Shown: positions 10,901 through 20,479 of the stretch, in pieces
How the letters are laid out: every line of letters begins with the position of its first letter
Position numbering within the stretch: the first letter of the stretch is position 1
Source: Gammaproteobacteria bacterium
Lineage (GTDB): Bacteria; Pseudomonadota; Gammaproteobacteria; Steroidobacterales; GCA-2729495
DNA length: 37,166 nucleotides
Assembly: GCA_028285245.1 (NCBI GenBank)
Contig: JANQPY010000031.1
Coordinates: 1-37,166, forward strand
Direction: 5' to 3'
Translations under genes and position numbers: made by a program
Notes under the pieces: generated by a model
Seen by the model: only the letters and a program-made list of their open reading frames with translations
Told to the model about the DNA's origin: nothing
The model's database searches: none

Positions 10901-13900
10901 CAGGTCGGTGTCCGTCTTACCGCCAGCATCCTCGAACTCGAACGGCAACGGAATTTTCTGCGCAACGATCTGCACCGTGTCGCCGTCTTGAAAGTCAAAC
11001 CGAGTGCGCAACGATTCGTGCCGCTCCAGCATCTCTGAAAATGCTTGTTCGAGCAGGTCTCGTCTAACGGCACCGGATAAATGCAGGGCAATGCCGACGT
11101 TATAGGCCGTGTTTCCTGGAGCGAGCTGCTCCAGAAACCAGAAACGCTGCTGCGCGTACGACGTGGGCGCAACTTCGCCGCGCTCTCTGCGGCTGAGCGC
11201 CGGAACGCCTCGGGAGCCGGCCGTCTCCGGCTGACCATCGGCACTTGCCGGCCGCTCGGCGGCGACTGTTACACAGTGCGCCACAAGTTTGCGCACATGT
11301 TCTACGTAGCGCGCGGCCCAGGCGTCCACCGTTGCTGCGTCATGCAGATTGCGGCTGTACAGCCATTGCACCTGAAGCTGCCCGCCAGCGACATTAGCTA
11401 TCACATCGATTGCGAACGGCCGGCGTTCTGCTGCACCATGAATCGAGCCCAGCAGACCGGATGCCAGGCTAAAGCCCTCACGGGCGGATACTGTTTGATC
11501 AAATTGACCAAGATAATTGAAGCTCACGTCCGGCCAGGGCAATCCGGCAAGCTGCTTGCGCATCTCTTCCGCGCCCAGGTATCTCAGCAGTCCGTACCCC
11601 AGGCCCTTTTGCGGAATCTCCGCCAGCTGGTTTTTCGTGGTGAGAATGGCAGCGCCCAGATCCATCGGGTCTGATATCGCAAGCCGAAGCGGAAACATCG
11701 TCGTGAACCAGCTGACCGTGCGGGTTGTATCCGTCGGCGTATCGATCTCCTCACGACCATGACCCTCCAGCACGCAGCTCATGTGGTCAGCCTGCCGCAC
11801 CTCCTGTAGCGTCAGGCACAGCGCCGTCATCAGCAGATCATTGATGCGCGTTGCATAAGCGGCAGGCGCAACTCGAAGGAGCTGCTCAGTCTCTGCAGCT
11901 GTCAACAGCCCATGGCTCGTTCCCATCGATGCCTCGGTGTTGTCACCGGCCGGATGATCAAGCGGCAGCCGAACCGAGCCGCCAGCCTGTTGCGTAATCC
12001 AAAAGTCTGCCTCCGCAGCGACCGTTTCAGAGGCGGCGAACTGGCCAAGCGCGCACGCCCAGTCAGTGAAAGACGTGGTCTTTAAAGGCAGCGAAACCGT
12101 GCCATCAGCCGCGATGCCCTGATACAGACGCACCAGATCGTCCAGCAGGACGCGCAGCGATACGCCATCAACAACGAGATGGTGGGCAATCAGCAACCAC
12201 TTGTCAGGCTGACCGTCACCAAACCGAAAGCAGACCACCCGGAAAACAGGGCCGTTTGCCAGTGACAGAGTCGACTGCGCATCTTCAGCAGATCGTTCTA
12301 CCGCCGCGGGCTGCTCATCCACTGAGAGTTCTGACAGGTCAACGACCCGAAATACGTCTGCGCCTGAGTCCTCCGCGATCAGGCCGGTCCAATGGTTACC
12401 CTGTTGATGGAAGCGGGCCCGCAGCATGTCGTGGTGGAGCCCAAGCGAGTCCGCCGCCTGACGCAACACATCGACGTCCGTCGGCTCACTGGCATCCAAA
12501 GCCAGAGACATATTCCAGTGGTCCGGGGTCACAAAGCTCTGCTCGAAAAACCACTGCTGGATCGGCGTGAGCTGGAAGGGCCCGGTGACCAACCCCTGCT
12601 CCGCCTCGACAATCGCTTGCTGACCGGCACAGGCAGCAAGTTCGGCGACGGTCTGCCCGCGAAAAATATCCAGCGGAGAAATCTCGATGCCGGCTTCGTT
12701 GGCTTTCGACGTAACCTGAATGGCCAGAATGGAATCGCCACCAACAGAGAAAAAGTTGTCGTGTATACCAATCTGGTCCAGGCCAAGGACACCTGCCCAG
12801 ATCTCGGCGAGCTGTTGCTCAAGGTTGGTGCGGGGTGCTACGTACTCGGCCTCATCCTGCCATTCGGGTATCGGCAGTGCCTTTCGATCAATCTTGCCGT
12901 TCGGCGTGAGGGGCATCTCATCGAGGCAAACGAACGTTTCCGGAACCATGTAATCCGGCAAGCTCGCCTGCAGACCAGCGCGTAGTTCATCAGGCGATTC
13001 TTCCGCTACCACGTAGGCCACCAGGCGCTTCTCGCCGGGCGTGTCCGATCGCGCCAGCACGATGACTTCGCGGACGCCGTCGCGTTGACGCAAGGCCGTC
13101 TCAATTTCTCCGAGCTCGATACGGAAGCCGCGGATCTTTACCTGGAAGTCTTTCCGACCAACAAACTCAATTTGACCGTCGGCGGTCCAACGAACCTGGT
13201 CGCCCGTGCGGTAAAGCCTCGCCGCGCCATCATCAGCATAGAGATCCGGAACAAAGGCAGCTCGCGTTTGCTCTTCTCGTTGCCAGTAGCCACTGGCTAC
13301 TCCGTCACCGCCGATGAGCAGCTCACCGGTGATTCCCGGCGGATTCAATTCTCCCGCTTCGTTGACAACGTAAAGCGACGTGTGCGAAATGGGCCGGCCA
13401 ATGGGAATACTCGTGAGTCTGCTGTCGAGAGCTCGCGGAACTGGATAGGCCGTGGCGAAAGTTGTGGTCTCCGTTGGCCCATAGACATGCACCACCTGAG
13501 TATCTGGCAGCGCCTCCGCGGCCCGGCGCACATGATCCATTGAGTGTGCTTCACCGCCGAACAGAAGCCAGCGCAAAGACTTAAGCGCCTTCGGTGCGGC
13601 ATCTACGACAGTATTGAACAACGCCGTTGTCAGGAACAGGGCATCGATGGAGTGATGCTCCAGGTATTCGCTCAAGGTGGCAACGCTGGGGATACGTTCC
13701 GGATAGACGGTACAGCGGCCGCCGTGCAGCAGCGCGCCCCAGAGCTCAAACGTAGAGGCATCAAAGAATGGTGGCGCCAGCAACAACAGATTCAGGCGCG
13801 ATGAGAAATCCACATAGTCCTGCGAAAACACCAGGCGCAGAATATTGCGATGGGTTACGGCCACGGCCTTAGGTGTACCGGTGGAACCCGACGTGTACAT

Positions 13901-16900
13901 GAGATAGGCCAGGTCGGTCGGCTTGATGTCGACACCAGGGTCAGTCTGGGAGAAGCTGCCAAGCTTCTCAGCGAGTTCCCCGGCCGCCATAAGGAGCGCA
14001 TCGCTCGCAGCCAGCGAGGCCACCACTTCGTCCTCTACGATAGCCACACGCGGCTTGGCATCCTCGAGCAGCAACAGCAATCGGTCCGCCGGATACTGAG
14101 GGTCCAGCGGCAGATAGGCAGCACCCGCCTTGAGTACAGCCAGCGTGGCCACAACCGTCTGCGGCGATCTGGACATCACCAGGGCGACGCGATCGCCGGG
14201 CTTTACACCCTCGCCAATTAAGCGATGAGCGAGCTGGTTTGACTGCCGGTCAACCTCTGCGTAGTTCAACTCGCCCTCAGCCCAGTTCAGGGCCACGGTC
14301 TCCGGCCGCTGTGCTACCTGCTCCGCAAACTTCGCACACAGCGTTGCTTCACGCGGATAGGCGGCTGCCGCCGGCTCGCCCAGGGCTTTGACCTTGGCCT
14401 GCTCTTGCTCACCGAGTAGCGGCATCTTTGCGCACGGTACATTCGGATTCTCAACGGCGCCTAACAGCAACTGCTCGTAGTGCTGAGCCAAACGCTCTAT
14501 CGTGGACTTGTCGAACAGGTCCGTGTTGTATTCGATGACGATGCCCCAGGTATCTTCTTCGTGATCAATCACCGAGACAGTGAGATCGTATTTGGCAATC
14601 CCACCGACGTCGTCTTCATCTTCGTCGTCTACGTCCTCACGCCTTACCTCAAGTCCGCCAAAACTCTGCAGCGGCTCGCCCTGCTCGCTCTGCACGCTGA
14701 ATAGCACCTGAACGATGGGGGAATAGCTCGGATCACGCTTGAGATCCAGTTCCTCCGCGATTTTCTCGAAGGGCAGGTCTTGGTTCGCATAGGCATCCAA
14801 CGCGATCGGCTTCACCCGCTGTATGAGGTCCGCAAAACTCTCCGCCTGATCGACTTCTGCGCGTATGGCTAATGTGTTGACAAAGAATCCGATCAGACCT
14901 TCGATTTCCGTGCGCTGCCGACCAGCTATCGGCGTGCCGATTACGATGTCTGACTGACCCGACCAGCGGGCCATCAGCAGCTTGAACGCGGCCAGGAACA
15001 CCATAAATAATGTGCAGCCCTGACGCTGCGCGAGATCAGCCAGGGCGGCCCTAAGCGGCGGCTCCAGGTCGTGATGCATGACCGTGCCAACAAAGGTCTG
15101 TGTCGCGGGTCGAGGACGATCAGTCGGCAGCTCCAGCAGCGGCGGTGCGCCCTCCAGGGCTGCGCGCCAGTGCGCAAGCTGATGTTCCAGTTCCGCGCCG
15201 GTTTGCCAGCGGCGCTGCCATACTGCGTAGTCGGCATATTGCACGGGTAGCGCGGCAAGCTCGGCGCGTTCTCCGAGCGCCTCCTCGCGGTACAGCGCAT
15301 CCAGTTCCCGGGCGAGGACACCAATTGACCAGCCGTCGCTGATGATGTGATGCATGACGGCCATTAACAACGAATCAGTCGCCGACCGCTCCAGCACGAT
15401 GATCCGGAACAGGGGCCCCGCCTTAAGGTCGAAGGGAATACGCATAAGCTGTTGCGCATGTCGCCCGGCCTGGGCGTCAGACATCTTGGGAAGGCGCTCC
15501 CACTCAACAGGCAAACCTATCGACGGCAGGATCACCTGCTCCGGGCTGTCCGCCGAGCCCCTGAAAACCGTACGCAACGACTCGTGACGCTCCGCCAGTT
15601 TGGCGACCGCGCGCTCAAGGGCCTGCGTGTCAAAGACTCCGCGAACTCGCAACAACCAGGACAAGTTGTAGGTTGAGGTGCCCGGGCGCAACTGATCAAG
15701 GTACCAAAGGCGCTGCTGCGAGAAAGACAGGGGAATTGGCTCGTCCCTCGCAGCGGGCACCAGCGGCGGTACGGCAGTCTCACCAGCCTGGGCCTTAAGC
15801 ATCTGCTTGAGCAGCGCACGCCGATCAGGCGACTTACTCTCCGACTCGAGTGCAACGCCTTTTGCACTGCCGGTAGCACGCGCAGAGCGTTCGAACAGGT
15901 CGGCCAGCGGACGCTCAGGTTCCGCGACGAGTCGCTCGAGGGAATCTCTGTAGTGCGCCAGCAATCGCTCGATAGTGGCGGGCTCAAAGCGATCTGCGCT
16001 GGCAGTCGCGACAACGCACCAGCCCTCGCCTTCCGGACGCGCGTCAACCTCCAGATCGAAACGCGACGTGGCCACCGGATGACTCCAAAGCTTCGCTGAG
16101 ATACCGGCAAAACGACGCAGCCCCGCCCCGTCTACCTGCAGCGCGAAGCTTGCCTGGAAAAGCGGGTTACGAGAGGCATGCCGCTCGGGCTCAAGCACCT
16201 GCACGAGCTTCTCGAACGGCAGATCCTGATGCTCGTATGCGGCCAGAGCTGTTTCCCGCACCCGCTCAAGGGCATGCGCAAAACCTTGCTGCGCATCCAA
16301 CTTCGTCCGCAGCACAAGCATATTCACGAAGAAACCGATCAGCGGCTCCAGTTCGGCACGCTGGCGGTTTGCGATGGGAGATCCAATCACCAGATCGCGC
16401 TGACCGGTCAACCCGAATAAGCTCGCCTTGAAGCCGGCCAGCAGCGTCATAAAGGGCGTGGCGCCATGAGCCTGTCCCAGCGCGGCTACCTGTTTGGCAA
16501 GCTCAGGAGCAAACGCCAGCTGGCGGGTGAAGGCCGCCTGTGAAGCATCGGCTCCGGGCTCACGATCCGCCTTGAGGTCGAGCGCAGGTAGTCCATCAAG
16601 CTGCGCGCCCCAGAACTCAAGCAAGCCTGTCAGGCGCTCCCCGGACAGATCTTGTCGCTGCCACGCCGCAAAATCCGGATACTGGACCGTCAAAGGGTCA
16701 AGCTCGTGTGTCTCGCGGTTGGCCTGCGCCGCATACAGCTGCGCGAGCTCCTCCAGCAGCAACGTGATTGACTGCCCGTCGAAAGCGATATGGTGCACGG
16801 GCATCACCAGCAAATGTTCCTCTGGTTTCAGACGCAGCAGGGCCACACGAAACACAGGCCCAGCGGTGAGATCGAACGGCCGTTCGATCTCTGCGGTAAC

Positions 16901-19900
16901 CCGAGCGCGCACGTCAGCGTGCCCGGCCGCCTCGGGCAAGTGCGAGAAATCTACGACCGGTACATCGAACACGGCCTCTGCGGCGACCTCCTGATAGGCC
17001 TGCCCGTTGTCCTCGCCGTACGTGGTTCGCAAGACAGCGTGCCGGCGAACGATCTCCGCGAGCGAGGCCTTCAGCAATTGGACATTCAGGCGCCCCGTTA
17101 ACTGCAGCAACAGACCGGAGTTGTAGAGCGCGCTATCCGGATGGAGCTGACTCAGAACCCATAGCCGCTTTTGAGCGAACGACAGCGGCGCCCGCCGCTC
17201 ACCGGAAGCTTGAATAGGCTGAGTCTCATGACCAGATGCGCCTGCCGACAGAACTTCCGCCAACTGCGCTACCGTCGGACAGTCAAACACAAGCCGTAGC
17301 GGAACCGGTCGGCCCAGATCATCGCGCAGACGGCTGGCGACCTTGGCAGCAAGTAACGAGTGGCCACCCAGCCTGAAGAAGTTGTCGTTGGCACCCACCT
17401 GGTCTACGCCAAGCACGGCGGCGAACACGGCGGCGACCGGTTGCTCAACCTCCGTGCGCGGGGCGACGAACTCGGTCAGCCCAGGCCAATCCGGCGCAGG
17501 CAACTTGTTTCGATCAACCTTGCCGTTCGGCAGCTTCGGCAAATCCTCAAGCGGCATGAGGACTGCCGGCAGCATATAGTCAGGCAGGCATTCAGCTAAC
17601 CAGCTCGTCAGCTCCTCGGCGTTTGGAGCCGCAGATTTTTTTGGCACGTAATAACCGACCAGCACATCCGACCGATTGCCGCTGCCGGCCACGACCACCG
17701 CCTGTCGCACGCCGGCGTGCTGTTCCAGGCGGGCCACAACTTCACCGAGCTCGACGCGCAAGCCGCGGATCTTCACCTGATCATCCAGCCGGCCCAGAAA
17801 CTCGATCACACCGTCGCTGCGGCGGCGGGCTAAATCGCCTGTGCGGTACAGCTTGGCGCCGGCTCCGCCCGCAAAGGGATCCTCAACGAAGCGTTCCGCC
17901 GTCAGCTCATCTCTATTGATATAGCCCCGGGCCACCTGTACGCCGCCGATGTACAGCTCGCCCGGTACCCCCACCGCGACGGGACGCTGATGGGCGTCCA
18001 GTAGATGAATCTCCGTGTTGGCAACGGGCCGGCCAATCGGCACCGATGCGTCGCGGTCATCCGCAACACATGTCCAGTGGGTTACATCTACCGCCGCTTC
18101 GGTGGGGCCATAGAGGTTGTGCAACTGAGCCTGCGGCAGCAGAGCATGGCACCGCCGCTGCAGTGGGCCAGACAAGGCTTCGCCGCTGCAAACGATGTGC
18201 CGCACGGAGGCACAAGTTTCTTCCAGCCCCGACTCAGCCAGAAATACGTCGAGCATTGACGGCACAAAATGCAAAACCGTAACCCGCTCACTTGCGATCA
18301 GCTCGGCGAGGTAAGCAGGGTCACGATGACCGCCCGGTTTGGCCATGACGAGTCTCGCGCCGGTCAGCAGCGGCCACAGAAACTCCCATACCGAAACGTC
18401 GAAACTGTAGGGCGTCTTCTGCAAGACCACGTCGGTATCAGTCAGCCGGTAGGCATCCTGCATCCACCGAATTCGATTGCTGATGCCAGCGTGCTCGTTC
18501 ATCACGCCTTTGGGTCGCCCAGTAGACCCAGAGGTGAAAATCACATAGGCGAGGTCGTGCGGATCAGGAAAACTTTCGACGGACCGGCCTGATTCGGTCG
18601 ATGGAGTGTAATCCGGTGTGTCGAGGCAGAGCACCTGGCCCTGATAGTCAGGCAGCTGCGCCACCAGATCTCCATGCGTCAGGATGACAGGTGGCCCGGC
18701 ATCCCTGAGCATCCAGGCCAGACGTTCGCGAGGATAATCTGGATCCAGCGGCAGGTAAGCGCCCCCGGCTTTCAATATGCCAAGTATCGCGACGACCATA
18801 TCCAGCGAGCGCTCAAGGAAGATTCCCACGGGCACATCAGCCGCCACGCCCTTCTTCCGCAAGTAATGCGCGAGCCGATTGCTCTGCCGACTCAGCTCGC
18901 CGGCCGTCAGCTCCTGGCCCTCGCAGAGCACAGCGACCCGGTCGGGAGCGGCCTCGAGCCGCGCAGCGATCTCCTCGACCAGAGTCGTCTTAGCTGGATA
19001 AGCAACACGGCAGTCATTCCACTCCTGGAGCTGCCGGGCCTCATGGGCGGTTAGCAGCTCGAATGTCGACAGCCGGGCATCCGGCGCGTCAACTACCGCC
19101 TGCAGAATGCGCTTGTAGTGATTCAGTAGTCGCGCGATGGTCGTCTGCGCAAACAGCTCGGTACTGTAAATGCACTCCAGTTCGAGCCCATCACTTCGTT
19201 CCCAGACATGCATCTCGAAATCGAAGCGCGTCGTTTCGATCGGCACGGACTCTTCAGTAACAACCAGGCGCTCACCAATCGTCCGCACCTGACCTGACAG
19301 CGCGCTCTGGACAGCAAAGAGCACTCCAAAATACGGATTGGCATCGAGTGAGCGCTCCGGATCAAGGTCTTCGACGAGCTTGTCGAACGGCAGGTCCTGG
19401 TTGTCGTAGGCGGCAATAGCCATCGACTTGACACGCTTTAATAGAGTCGAAAAGTCTGGATCACCTGATAGATCAACGCGCATCACCAGGCTGTTGACGA
19501 AGAATCCGACAAGTGGCTCCAGCTCGGGCCGCGGTCGATTGGCAATCGGCGTACCCACCACAATGTCGTCCTGCCGCGCGTAGCGCTGAAGCAAGACGGC
19601 AAACGCGGCGAGCGCGATCATATACAGGGTGCAACCGCTTTGTTTACCCACGGATGCGAGCCCCTGCTGAACCGACTCGTCAAGCCGCAGCGATTCCGAA
19701 GAGCCTCGATGTGAAGGCCCGATCGGCCGGGGGCGATCGGCCGGAAAATCCAGCCGGGGTGCGCCCGACAACTGATCGCGCCAGTAGCTGAGCTGACGTT
19801 CCAGTCGCGCGCCCGTTAGCCAGCCTCGCTGCCACTGTGAATAGTCCGCGTATTGAATCGCAAGGGGAAGCGGCGCGGGCTGAACACCGGTCGCTGCCAG

Positions 19901-20479
19901 ATATTCTGCCCAAAGATCATCGAACAAGACTGGCAACGACCAGCCATCTGAGACGATGTGGTGCATCACCAGCACCAATACAGACTCATCAGCGGACAGC
20001 TCCACCAGCTCCGCCCGCAGCAACGGCGGCCGGGACAGATCAAACGGCTCCAGCGAGAGCTTGCTGATCCTTTCCGCCAGAGCCTGCGGCTGCGAGTCCT
20101 TGGCCAGTGTCTTCAGGTCGGTGTGACTGACTGAGCAGGAACAGTCGGCAGAGATGATTTGCAGCCCCTCTCCGGACTCCTCAATAAAGCCCGTGCGCAA
20201 GATTTCGTGCCGTGCGATCAGCGCAGTCATTGCGCTTTGCAGGGCCTGCCGATCAAGATGGCCGCGAATCCGGAGGGCAACCGGCAGGTTGTATAACGGC
20301 GTGTCCGGAATCAGCTGCTCCAGAAACCACAGGCGCCGCTGCGCGAGGGAGACGGGCGCCCGGGAACGACCTTGCCTGGACAGCTCGTCTCCCGCCTCTG
20401 CCGGGGACGCTTTCGCGCCCTGCCTGAGTTTTTGCAGCAGGGCACGCTGGGCGGCCGAGAGTTCTTTGCTATCACCCAC
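7964..20479 (-). CDS. NRPS-B, three modules with a tandem C-C: C-A(Ser)-T-C-C-A(Ile/Val)-T-E-C-A(atypical)-T
   Basis: A 4171-residue synthetase. Domains in order: C1 (about 41-480, HHIVSDG near 172); A1 (about 490-1000) with pocket DVWHVSLVDK, a Ser-type code; T1 (LGGHSLL, Ser near 1038); an extra C2 (about 1085-1525, HHIAFDG near 1227); C3 (from about 1580, HHIISDG near 1708); A2 (about 2040-2540) with pocket DAFFLGVTFK, Ile/Val-type; T2 (VGGDSIL, Ser near 2582); E (about 2625-3060, HHLVVDG and EGHGRE); C4 (from about 3103, HHIIYDG near 3231); A3 (about 3556-4050), atypical; T3 (LLGGHSLLA, Ser near 4096). C4 follows an epimerase, so it should accept a D-residue at the donor site. The start is GTG, overlapping the NRPS-A TAG as TAGTG, with GGAG upstream. 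The C-terminus is strongly acidic. An acidic DEDEDD insert lies late in C3 (near residue 1946). Confidence 0.97.
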   Translation of the reverse strand: MGDSKELSAAQRALLQKLRQGAKASPAEAGDELSRQGRSRAPVSLAQRRLWFLEQLIPDTPLYNLPVALRIRGHLDRQALQSAMTALIARHEILRTGFIEESGEGLQIISADCSCSVSHTDLKTLAKDSQPQALAERISKLSLEPFDLSRPPLLRAELVELSADESVLVLVMHHIVSDGWSLPVLFDDLWAEYLAATGVQPAPLPLAIQYADYSQWQRGWLTGARLERQLSYWRDQLSGAPRLDFPADRPRPIGPSHRGSSESLRLDESVQQGLASVGKQSGCTLYMIALAAFAVLLQRYARQDDIVVGTPIANRPRPELEPLVGFFVNSLVMRVDLSGDPDFSTLLKRVKSMAIAAYDNQDLPFDKLVEDLDPERSLDANPYFGVLFAVQSALSGQVRTIGERLVVTEESVPIETTRFDFEMHVWERSDGLELECIYSTELFAQTTIARLLNHYKRILQAVVDAPDARLSTFELLTAHEARQLQEWNDCRVAYPAKTTLVEEIAARLEAAPDRVAVLCEGQELTAGELSRQSNRLAHYLRKKGVAADVPVGIFLERSLDMVVAILGILKAGGAYLPLDPDYPRERLAWMLRDAGPPVILTHGDLVAQLPDYQGQVLCLDTPDYTPSTESGRSVESFPDPHDLAYVIFTSGSTGRPKGVMNEHAGISNRIRWMQDAYRLTDTDVVLQKTPYSFDVSVWEFLWPLLTGARLVMAKPGGHRDPAYLAELIASERVTVLHFVPSMLDVFLAESGLEETCASVRHIVCSGEALSGPLQRRCHALLPQAQLHNLYGPTEAAVDVTHWTCVADDRDASVPIGRPVANTEIHLLDAHQRPVAVGVPGELYIGGVQVARGYINRDELTAERFVEDPFAGGAGAKLYRTGDLARRRSDGVIEFLGRLDDQVKIRGLRVELGEVVARLEQHAGVRQAVVVAGSGNRSDVLVGYYVPKKSAAPNAEELTSWLAECLPDYMLPAVLMPLEDLPKLPNGKVDRNKLPAPDWPGLTEFVAPRTEVEQPVAAVFAAVLGVDQVGANDNFFRLGGHSLLAAKVASRLRDDLGRPVPLRLVFDCPTVAQLAEVLSAGASGHETQPIQASGERRAPLSFAQKRLWVLSQLHPDSALYNSGLLLQLTGRLNVQLLKASLAEIVRRHAVLRTTYGEDNGQAYQEVAAEAVFDVPVVDFSHLPEAAGHADVRARVTAEIERPFDLTAGPVFRVALLRLKPEEHLLVMPVHHIAFDGQSITLLLEELAQLYAAQANRETHELDPLTVQYPDFAAWQRQDLSGERLTGLLEFWGAQLDGLPALDLKADREPGADASQAAFTRQLAFAPELAKQVAALGQAHGATPFMTLLAGFKASLFGLTGQRDLVIGSPIANRQRAELEPLIGFFVNMLVLRTKLDAQQGFAHALERVRETALAAYEHQDLPFEKLVQVLEPERHASRNPLFQASFALQVDGAGLRRFAGISAKLWSHPVATSRFDLEVDARPEGEGWCVVATASADRFEPATIERLLAHYRDSLERLVAEPERPLADLFERSARATGSAKGVALESESKSPDRRALLKQMLKAQAGETAVPPLVPAARDEPIPLSFSQQRLWYLDQLRPGTSTYNLSWLLRVRGVFDTQALERAVAKLAERHESLRTVFRGSADSPEQVILPSIGLPVEWERLPKMSDAQAGRHAQQLMRIPFDLKAGPLFRIIVLERSATDSLLMAVMHHIISDGWSIGVLARELDALYREEALGERAELAALPVQYADYAVWQRRWQTGAELEHQLAHWRAALEGAPPLLELPTDRPRPATQTFVGTVMHHDLEPPLRAALADLAQRQGCTLFMVFLAAFKLLMARWSGQSDIVIGTPIAGRQRTEIEGLIGFFVNTLAIRAEVDQAESFADLIQRVKPIALDAYANQDLPFEKIAEELDLKRDPSYSPIVQVLFSVQSEQGEPLQSFGGLEVRREDVDDEDEDDVGGIAKYDLTVSVIDHEEDTWGIVIEYNTDLFDKSTIERLAQHYEQLLLGAVENPNVPCAKMPLLGEQEQAKVKALGEPAAAAYPREATLCAKFAEQVAQRPETVALNWAEGELNYAEVDRQSNQLAHRLIGEGVKPGDRVALVMSRSPQTVVATLAVLKAGAAYLPLDPQYPADRLLLLLEDAKPRVAIVEDEVVASLAASDALLMAAGELAEKLGSFSQTDPGVDIKPTDLAYLMYTSGSTGTPKAVAVTHRNILRLVFSQDYVDFSSRLNLLLLAPPFFDASTFELWGALLHGGRCTVYPERIPSVATLSEYLEHHSIDALFLTTALFNTVVDAAPKALKSLRWLLFGGEAHSMDHVRRAAEALPDTQVVHVYGPTETTTFATAYPVPRALDSRLTSIPIGRPISHTSLYVVNEAGELNPPGITGELLIGGDGVASGYWQREEQTRAAFVPDLYADDGAARLYRTGDQVRWTADGQIEFVGRKDFQVKIRGFRIELGEIETALRQRDGVREVIVLARSDTPGEKRLVAYVVAEESPDELRAGLQASLPDYMVPETFVCLDEMPLTPNGKIDRKALPIPEWQDEAEYVAPRTNLEQQLAEIWAGVLGLDQIGIHDNFFSVGGDSILAIQVTSKANEAGIEISPLDIFRGQTVAELAACAGQQAIVEAEQGLVTGPFQLTPIQQWFFEQSFVTPDHWNMSLALDASEPTDVDVLRQAADSLGLHHDMLRARFHQQGNHWTGLIAEDSGADVFRVVDLSELSVDEQPAAVERSAEDAQSTLSLANGPVFRVVCFRFGDGQPDKWLLIAHHLVVDGVSLRVLLDDLVRLYQGIAADGTVSLPLKTTSFTDWACALGQFAASETVAAEADFWITQQAGGSVRLPLDHPAGDNTEASMGTSHGLLTAAETEQLLRVAPAAYATRINDLLMTALCLTLQEVRQADHMSCVLEGHGREEIDTPTDTTRTVSWFTTMFPLRLAISDPMDLGAAILTTKNQLAEIPQKGLGYGLLRYLGAEEMRKQLAGLPWPDVSFNYLGQFDQTVSAREGFSLASGLLGSIHGAAERRPFAIDVIANVAGGQLQVQWLYSRNLHDAATVDAWAARYVEHVRKLVAHCVTVAAERPASADGQPETAGSRGVPALSRRERGEVAPTSYAQQRFWFLEQLAPGNTAYNVGIALHLSGAVRRDLLEQAFSEMLERHESLRTRFDFQDGDTVQIVAQKIPLPFEFEDAGGKTDTDLTSYLRGLAAEPFDLQQGPLLKLTLLQLGPEEFVLLMRMHHIIYDGWSEGVFFKELSALYAGLVASEPATLEPLPIQYADYAIWQREYLSAAELARQLEYWRTHLAGAPPVVELPVDRPREMAVRYRGQRRGFTCRAGLLDALKRLAATENATLFMVLLAALDLFLARLSGQDDVVVGAPITGRHWPEVADLIGVFLNTLALRTDLGDDPTMSELIGRAKASAINAYAHQDVPFEKVVEEINPERDMSHAPIAQVLLNLHNEPRPGLSLFGVEAQYRPLDLESAVVDLNVHFSTIGGELQGSIQYNTDLFDVSTIDRFARQFELLLEQMIATPQARISTFSLVDPQTQSVLADPSAALERATYPSIFAQFAHRAAEDPDQIAVEQGDRRWTYAELLSSTEALASELLRQEVKSGEVVAILGHKGYGVIVAMLAVWRSGGALLLLDPEQPAERRRVMTEESGARLLIDLGIGAAEEAGWFTQVLHTDADGRGGIEAESVGLPDLVESGPAYVFFTSGSMGVPKGVLGSHQGLGQFAVWQQQEFGIARSDHVALLTNLTFDVILRDICLPLTAGARLCIPEPNDLASLPQWLAERHISVIHAVPTIARGWISDQSHPLHLAQLRYVFFAGEPLTDSLIRGWRRVFGPGSTLVNLYGPTETTLCKLFHRVGDEPDPRVQPLGRPMPGCQALVLSPSGGLCAVGEPGEIALRTPYRSIGYINAEQEQSLKFINNPFTHDPEDVVYLTGDRGRFRADGVLEILGRIDDEVKIRGVRISPADVNAVLAEVGSVNDSAVVAREDRGEEKYLAAYIVPRDAAVSIEAIRANLAERLPPVMVPQAYLLLDALPRLPNGKLDRKALPAPEISSGRAFVAPTSATELTLAEIFCELLNLERVGVDDDFFLLGGHSLLATRLIGRIRETAGIDVPLRRVFESPTIAGLAAYLDDQSASAANADELLDQLESFSDDEVSALLDDLLAEDPDQ
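8300..9814 (-). other. Atypical adenylation domain of module 4 (unknown substrate)
   Basis: Core motifs deviate from all other A domains here: the P-loop reads FTSGSMGVPKG (Met where Thr is usual), A4 reads FDVILRDICLPL, A7 YLTGDRGRFR and A8 IRGVRISPADV. A10 (NGKLDRKALP) keeps its lysine and Asp235 is kept. The pocket read by eye is DVRHFALLCK, which I cannot match to a known amino acid. It is a distinct branch of the family and not obviously decayed, since the frame and the other motifs are intact. Confidence 0.7.
11300..12607 (-). other. Epimerization domain of module 3
   Basis: The domain has the epimerase motifs HHLVVDG, LEGHGRE, RTVSWFTTMFP and a late NYLGQF. It follows a T domain of the VGGDSI type, which is characteristic of carriers feeding an epimerase. 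All expected catalytic residues (second His of HHxxxDG, Glu of EGHGRE) are present. The Ile/Val residue of module 3 is therefore predicted to be passed on in D configuration. Confidence 0.92.
15905..17227 (-). other. Extra condensation domain C2 following the Ser module
   Basis: A complete C domain (PLSFAQKRLW, HHIAFDGQS, SPIANRQRAELEPLIGFF, HQDLPFEKLV) lies between T1 of the Ser module and C3 of the next module, with no A or T domain of its own. It resembles the NRPS-A C domain (both have HHIAFDG, SPIANR, GFFVNMLV) more than its neighbour C3. Because it follows a Ser-loading module, a dehydrating (modified-amino-acid type) role giving dehydroalanine is plausible. A silent remnant is the alternative. 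Confidence 0.75.
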
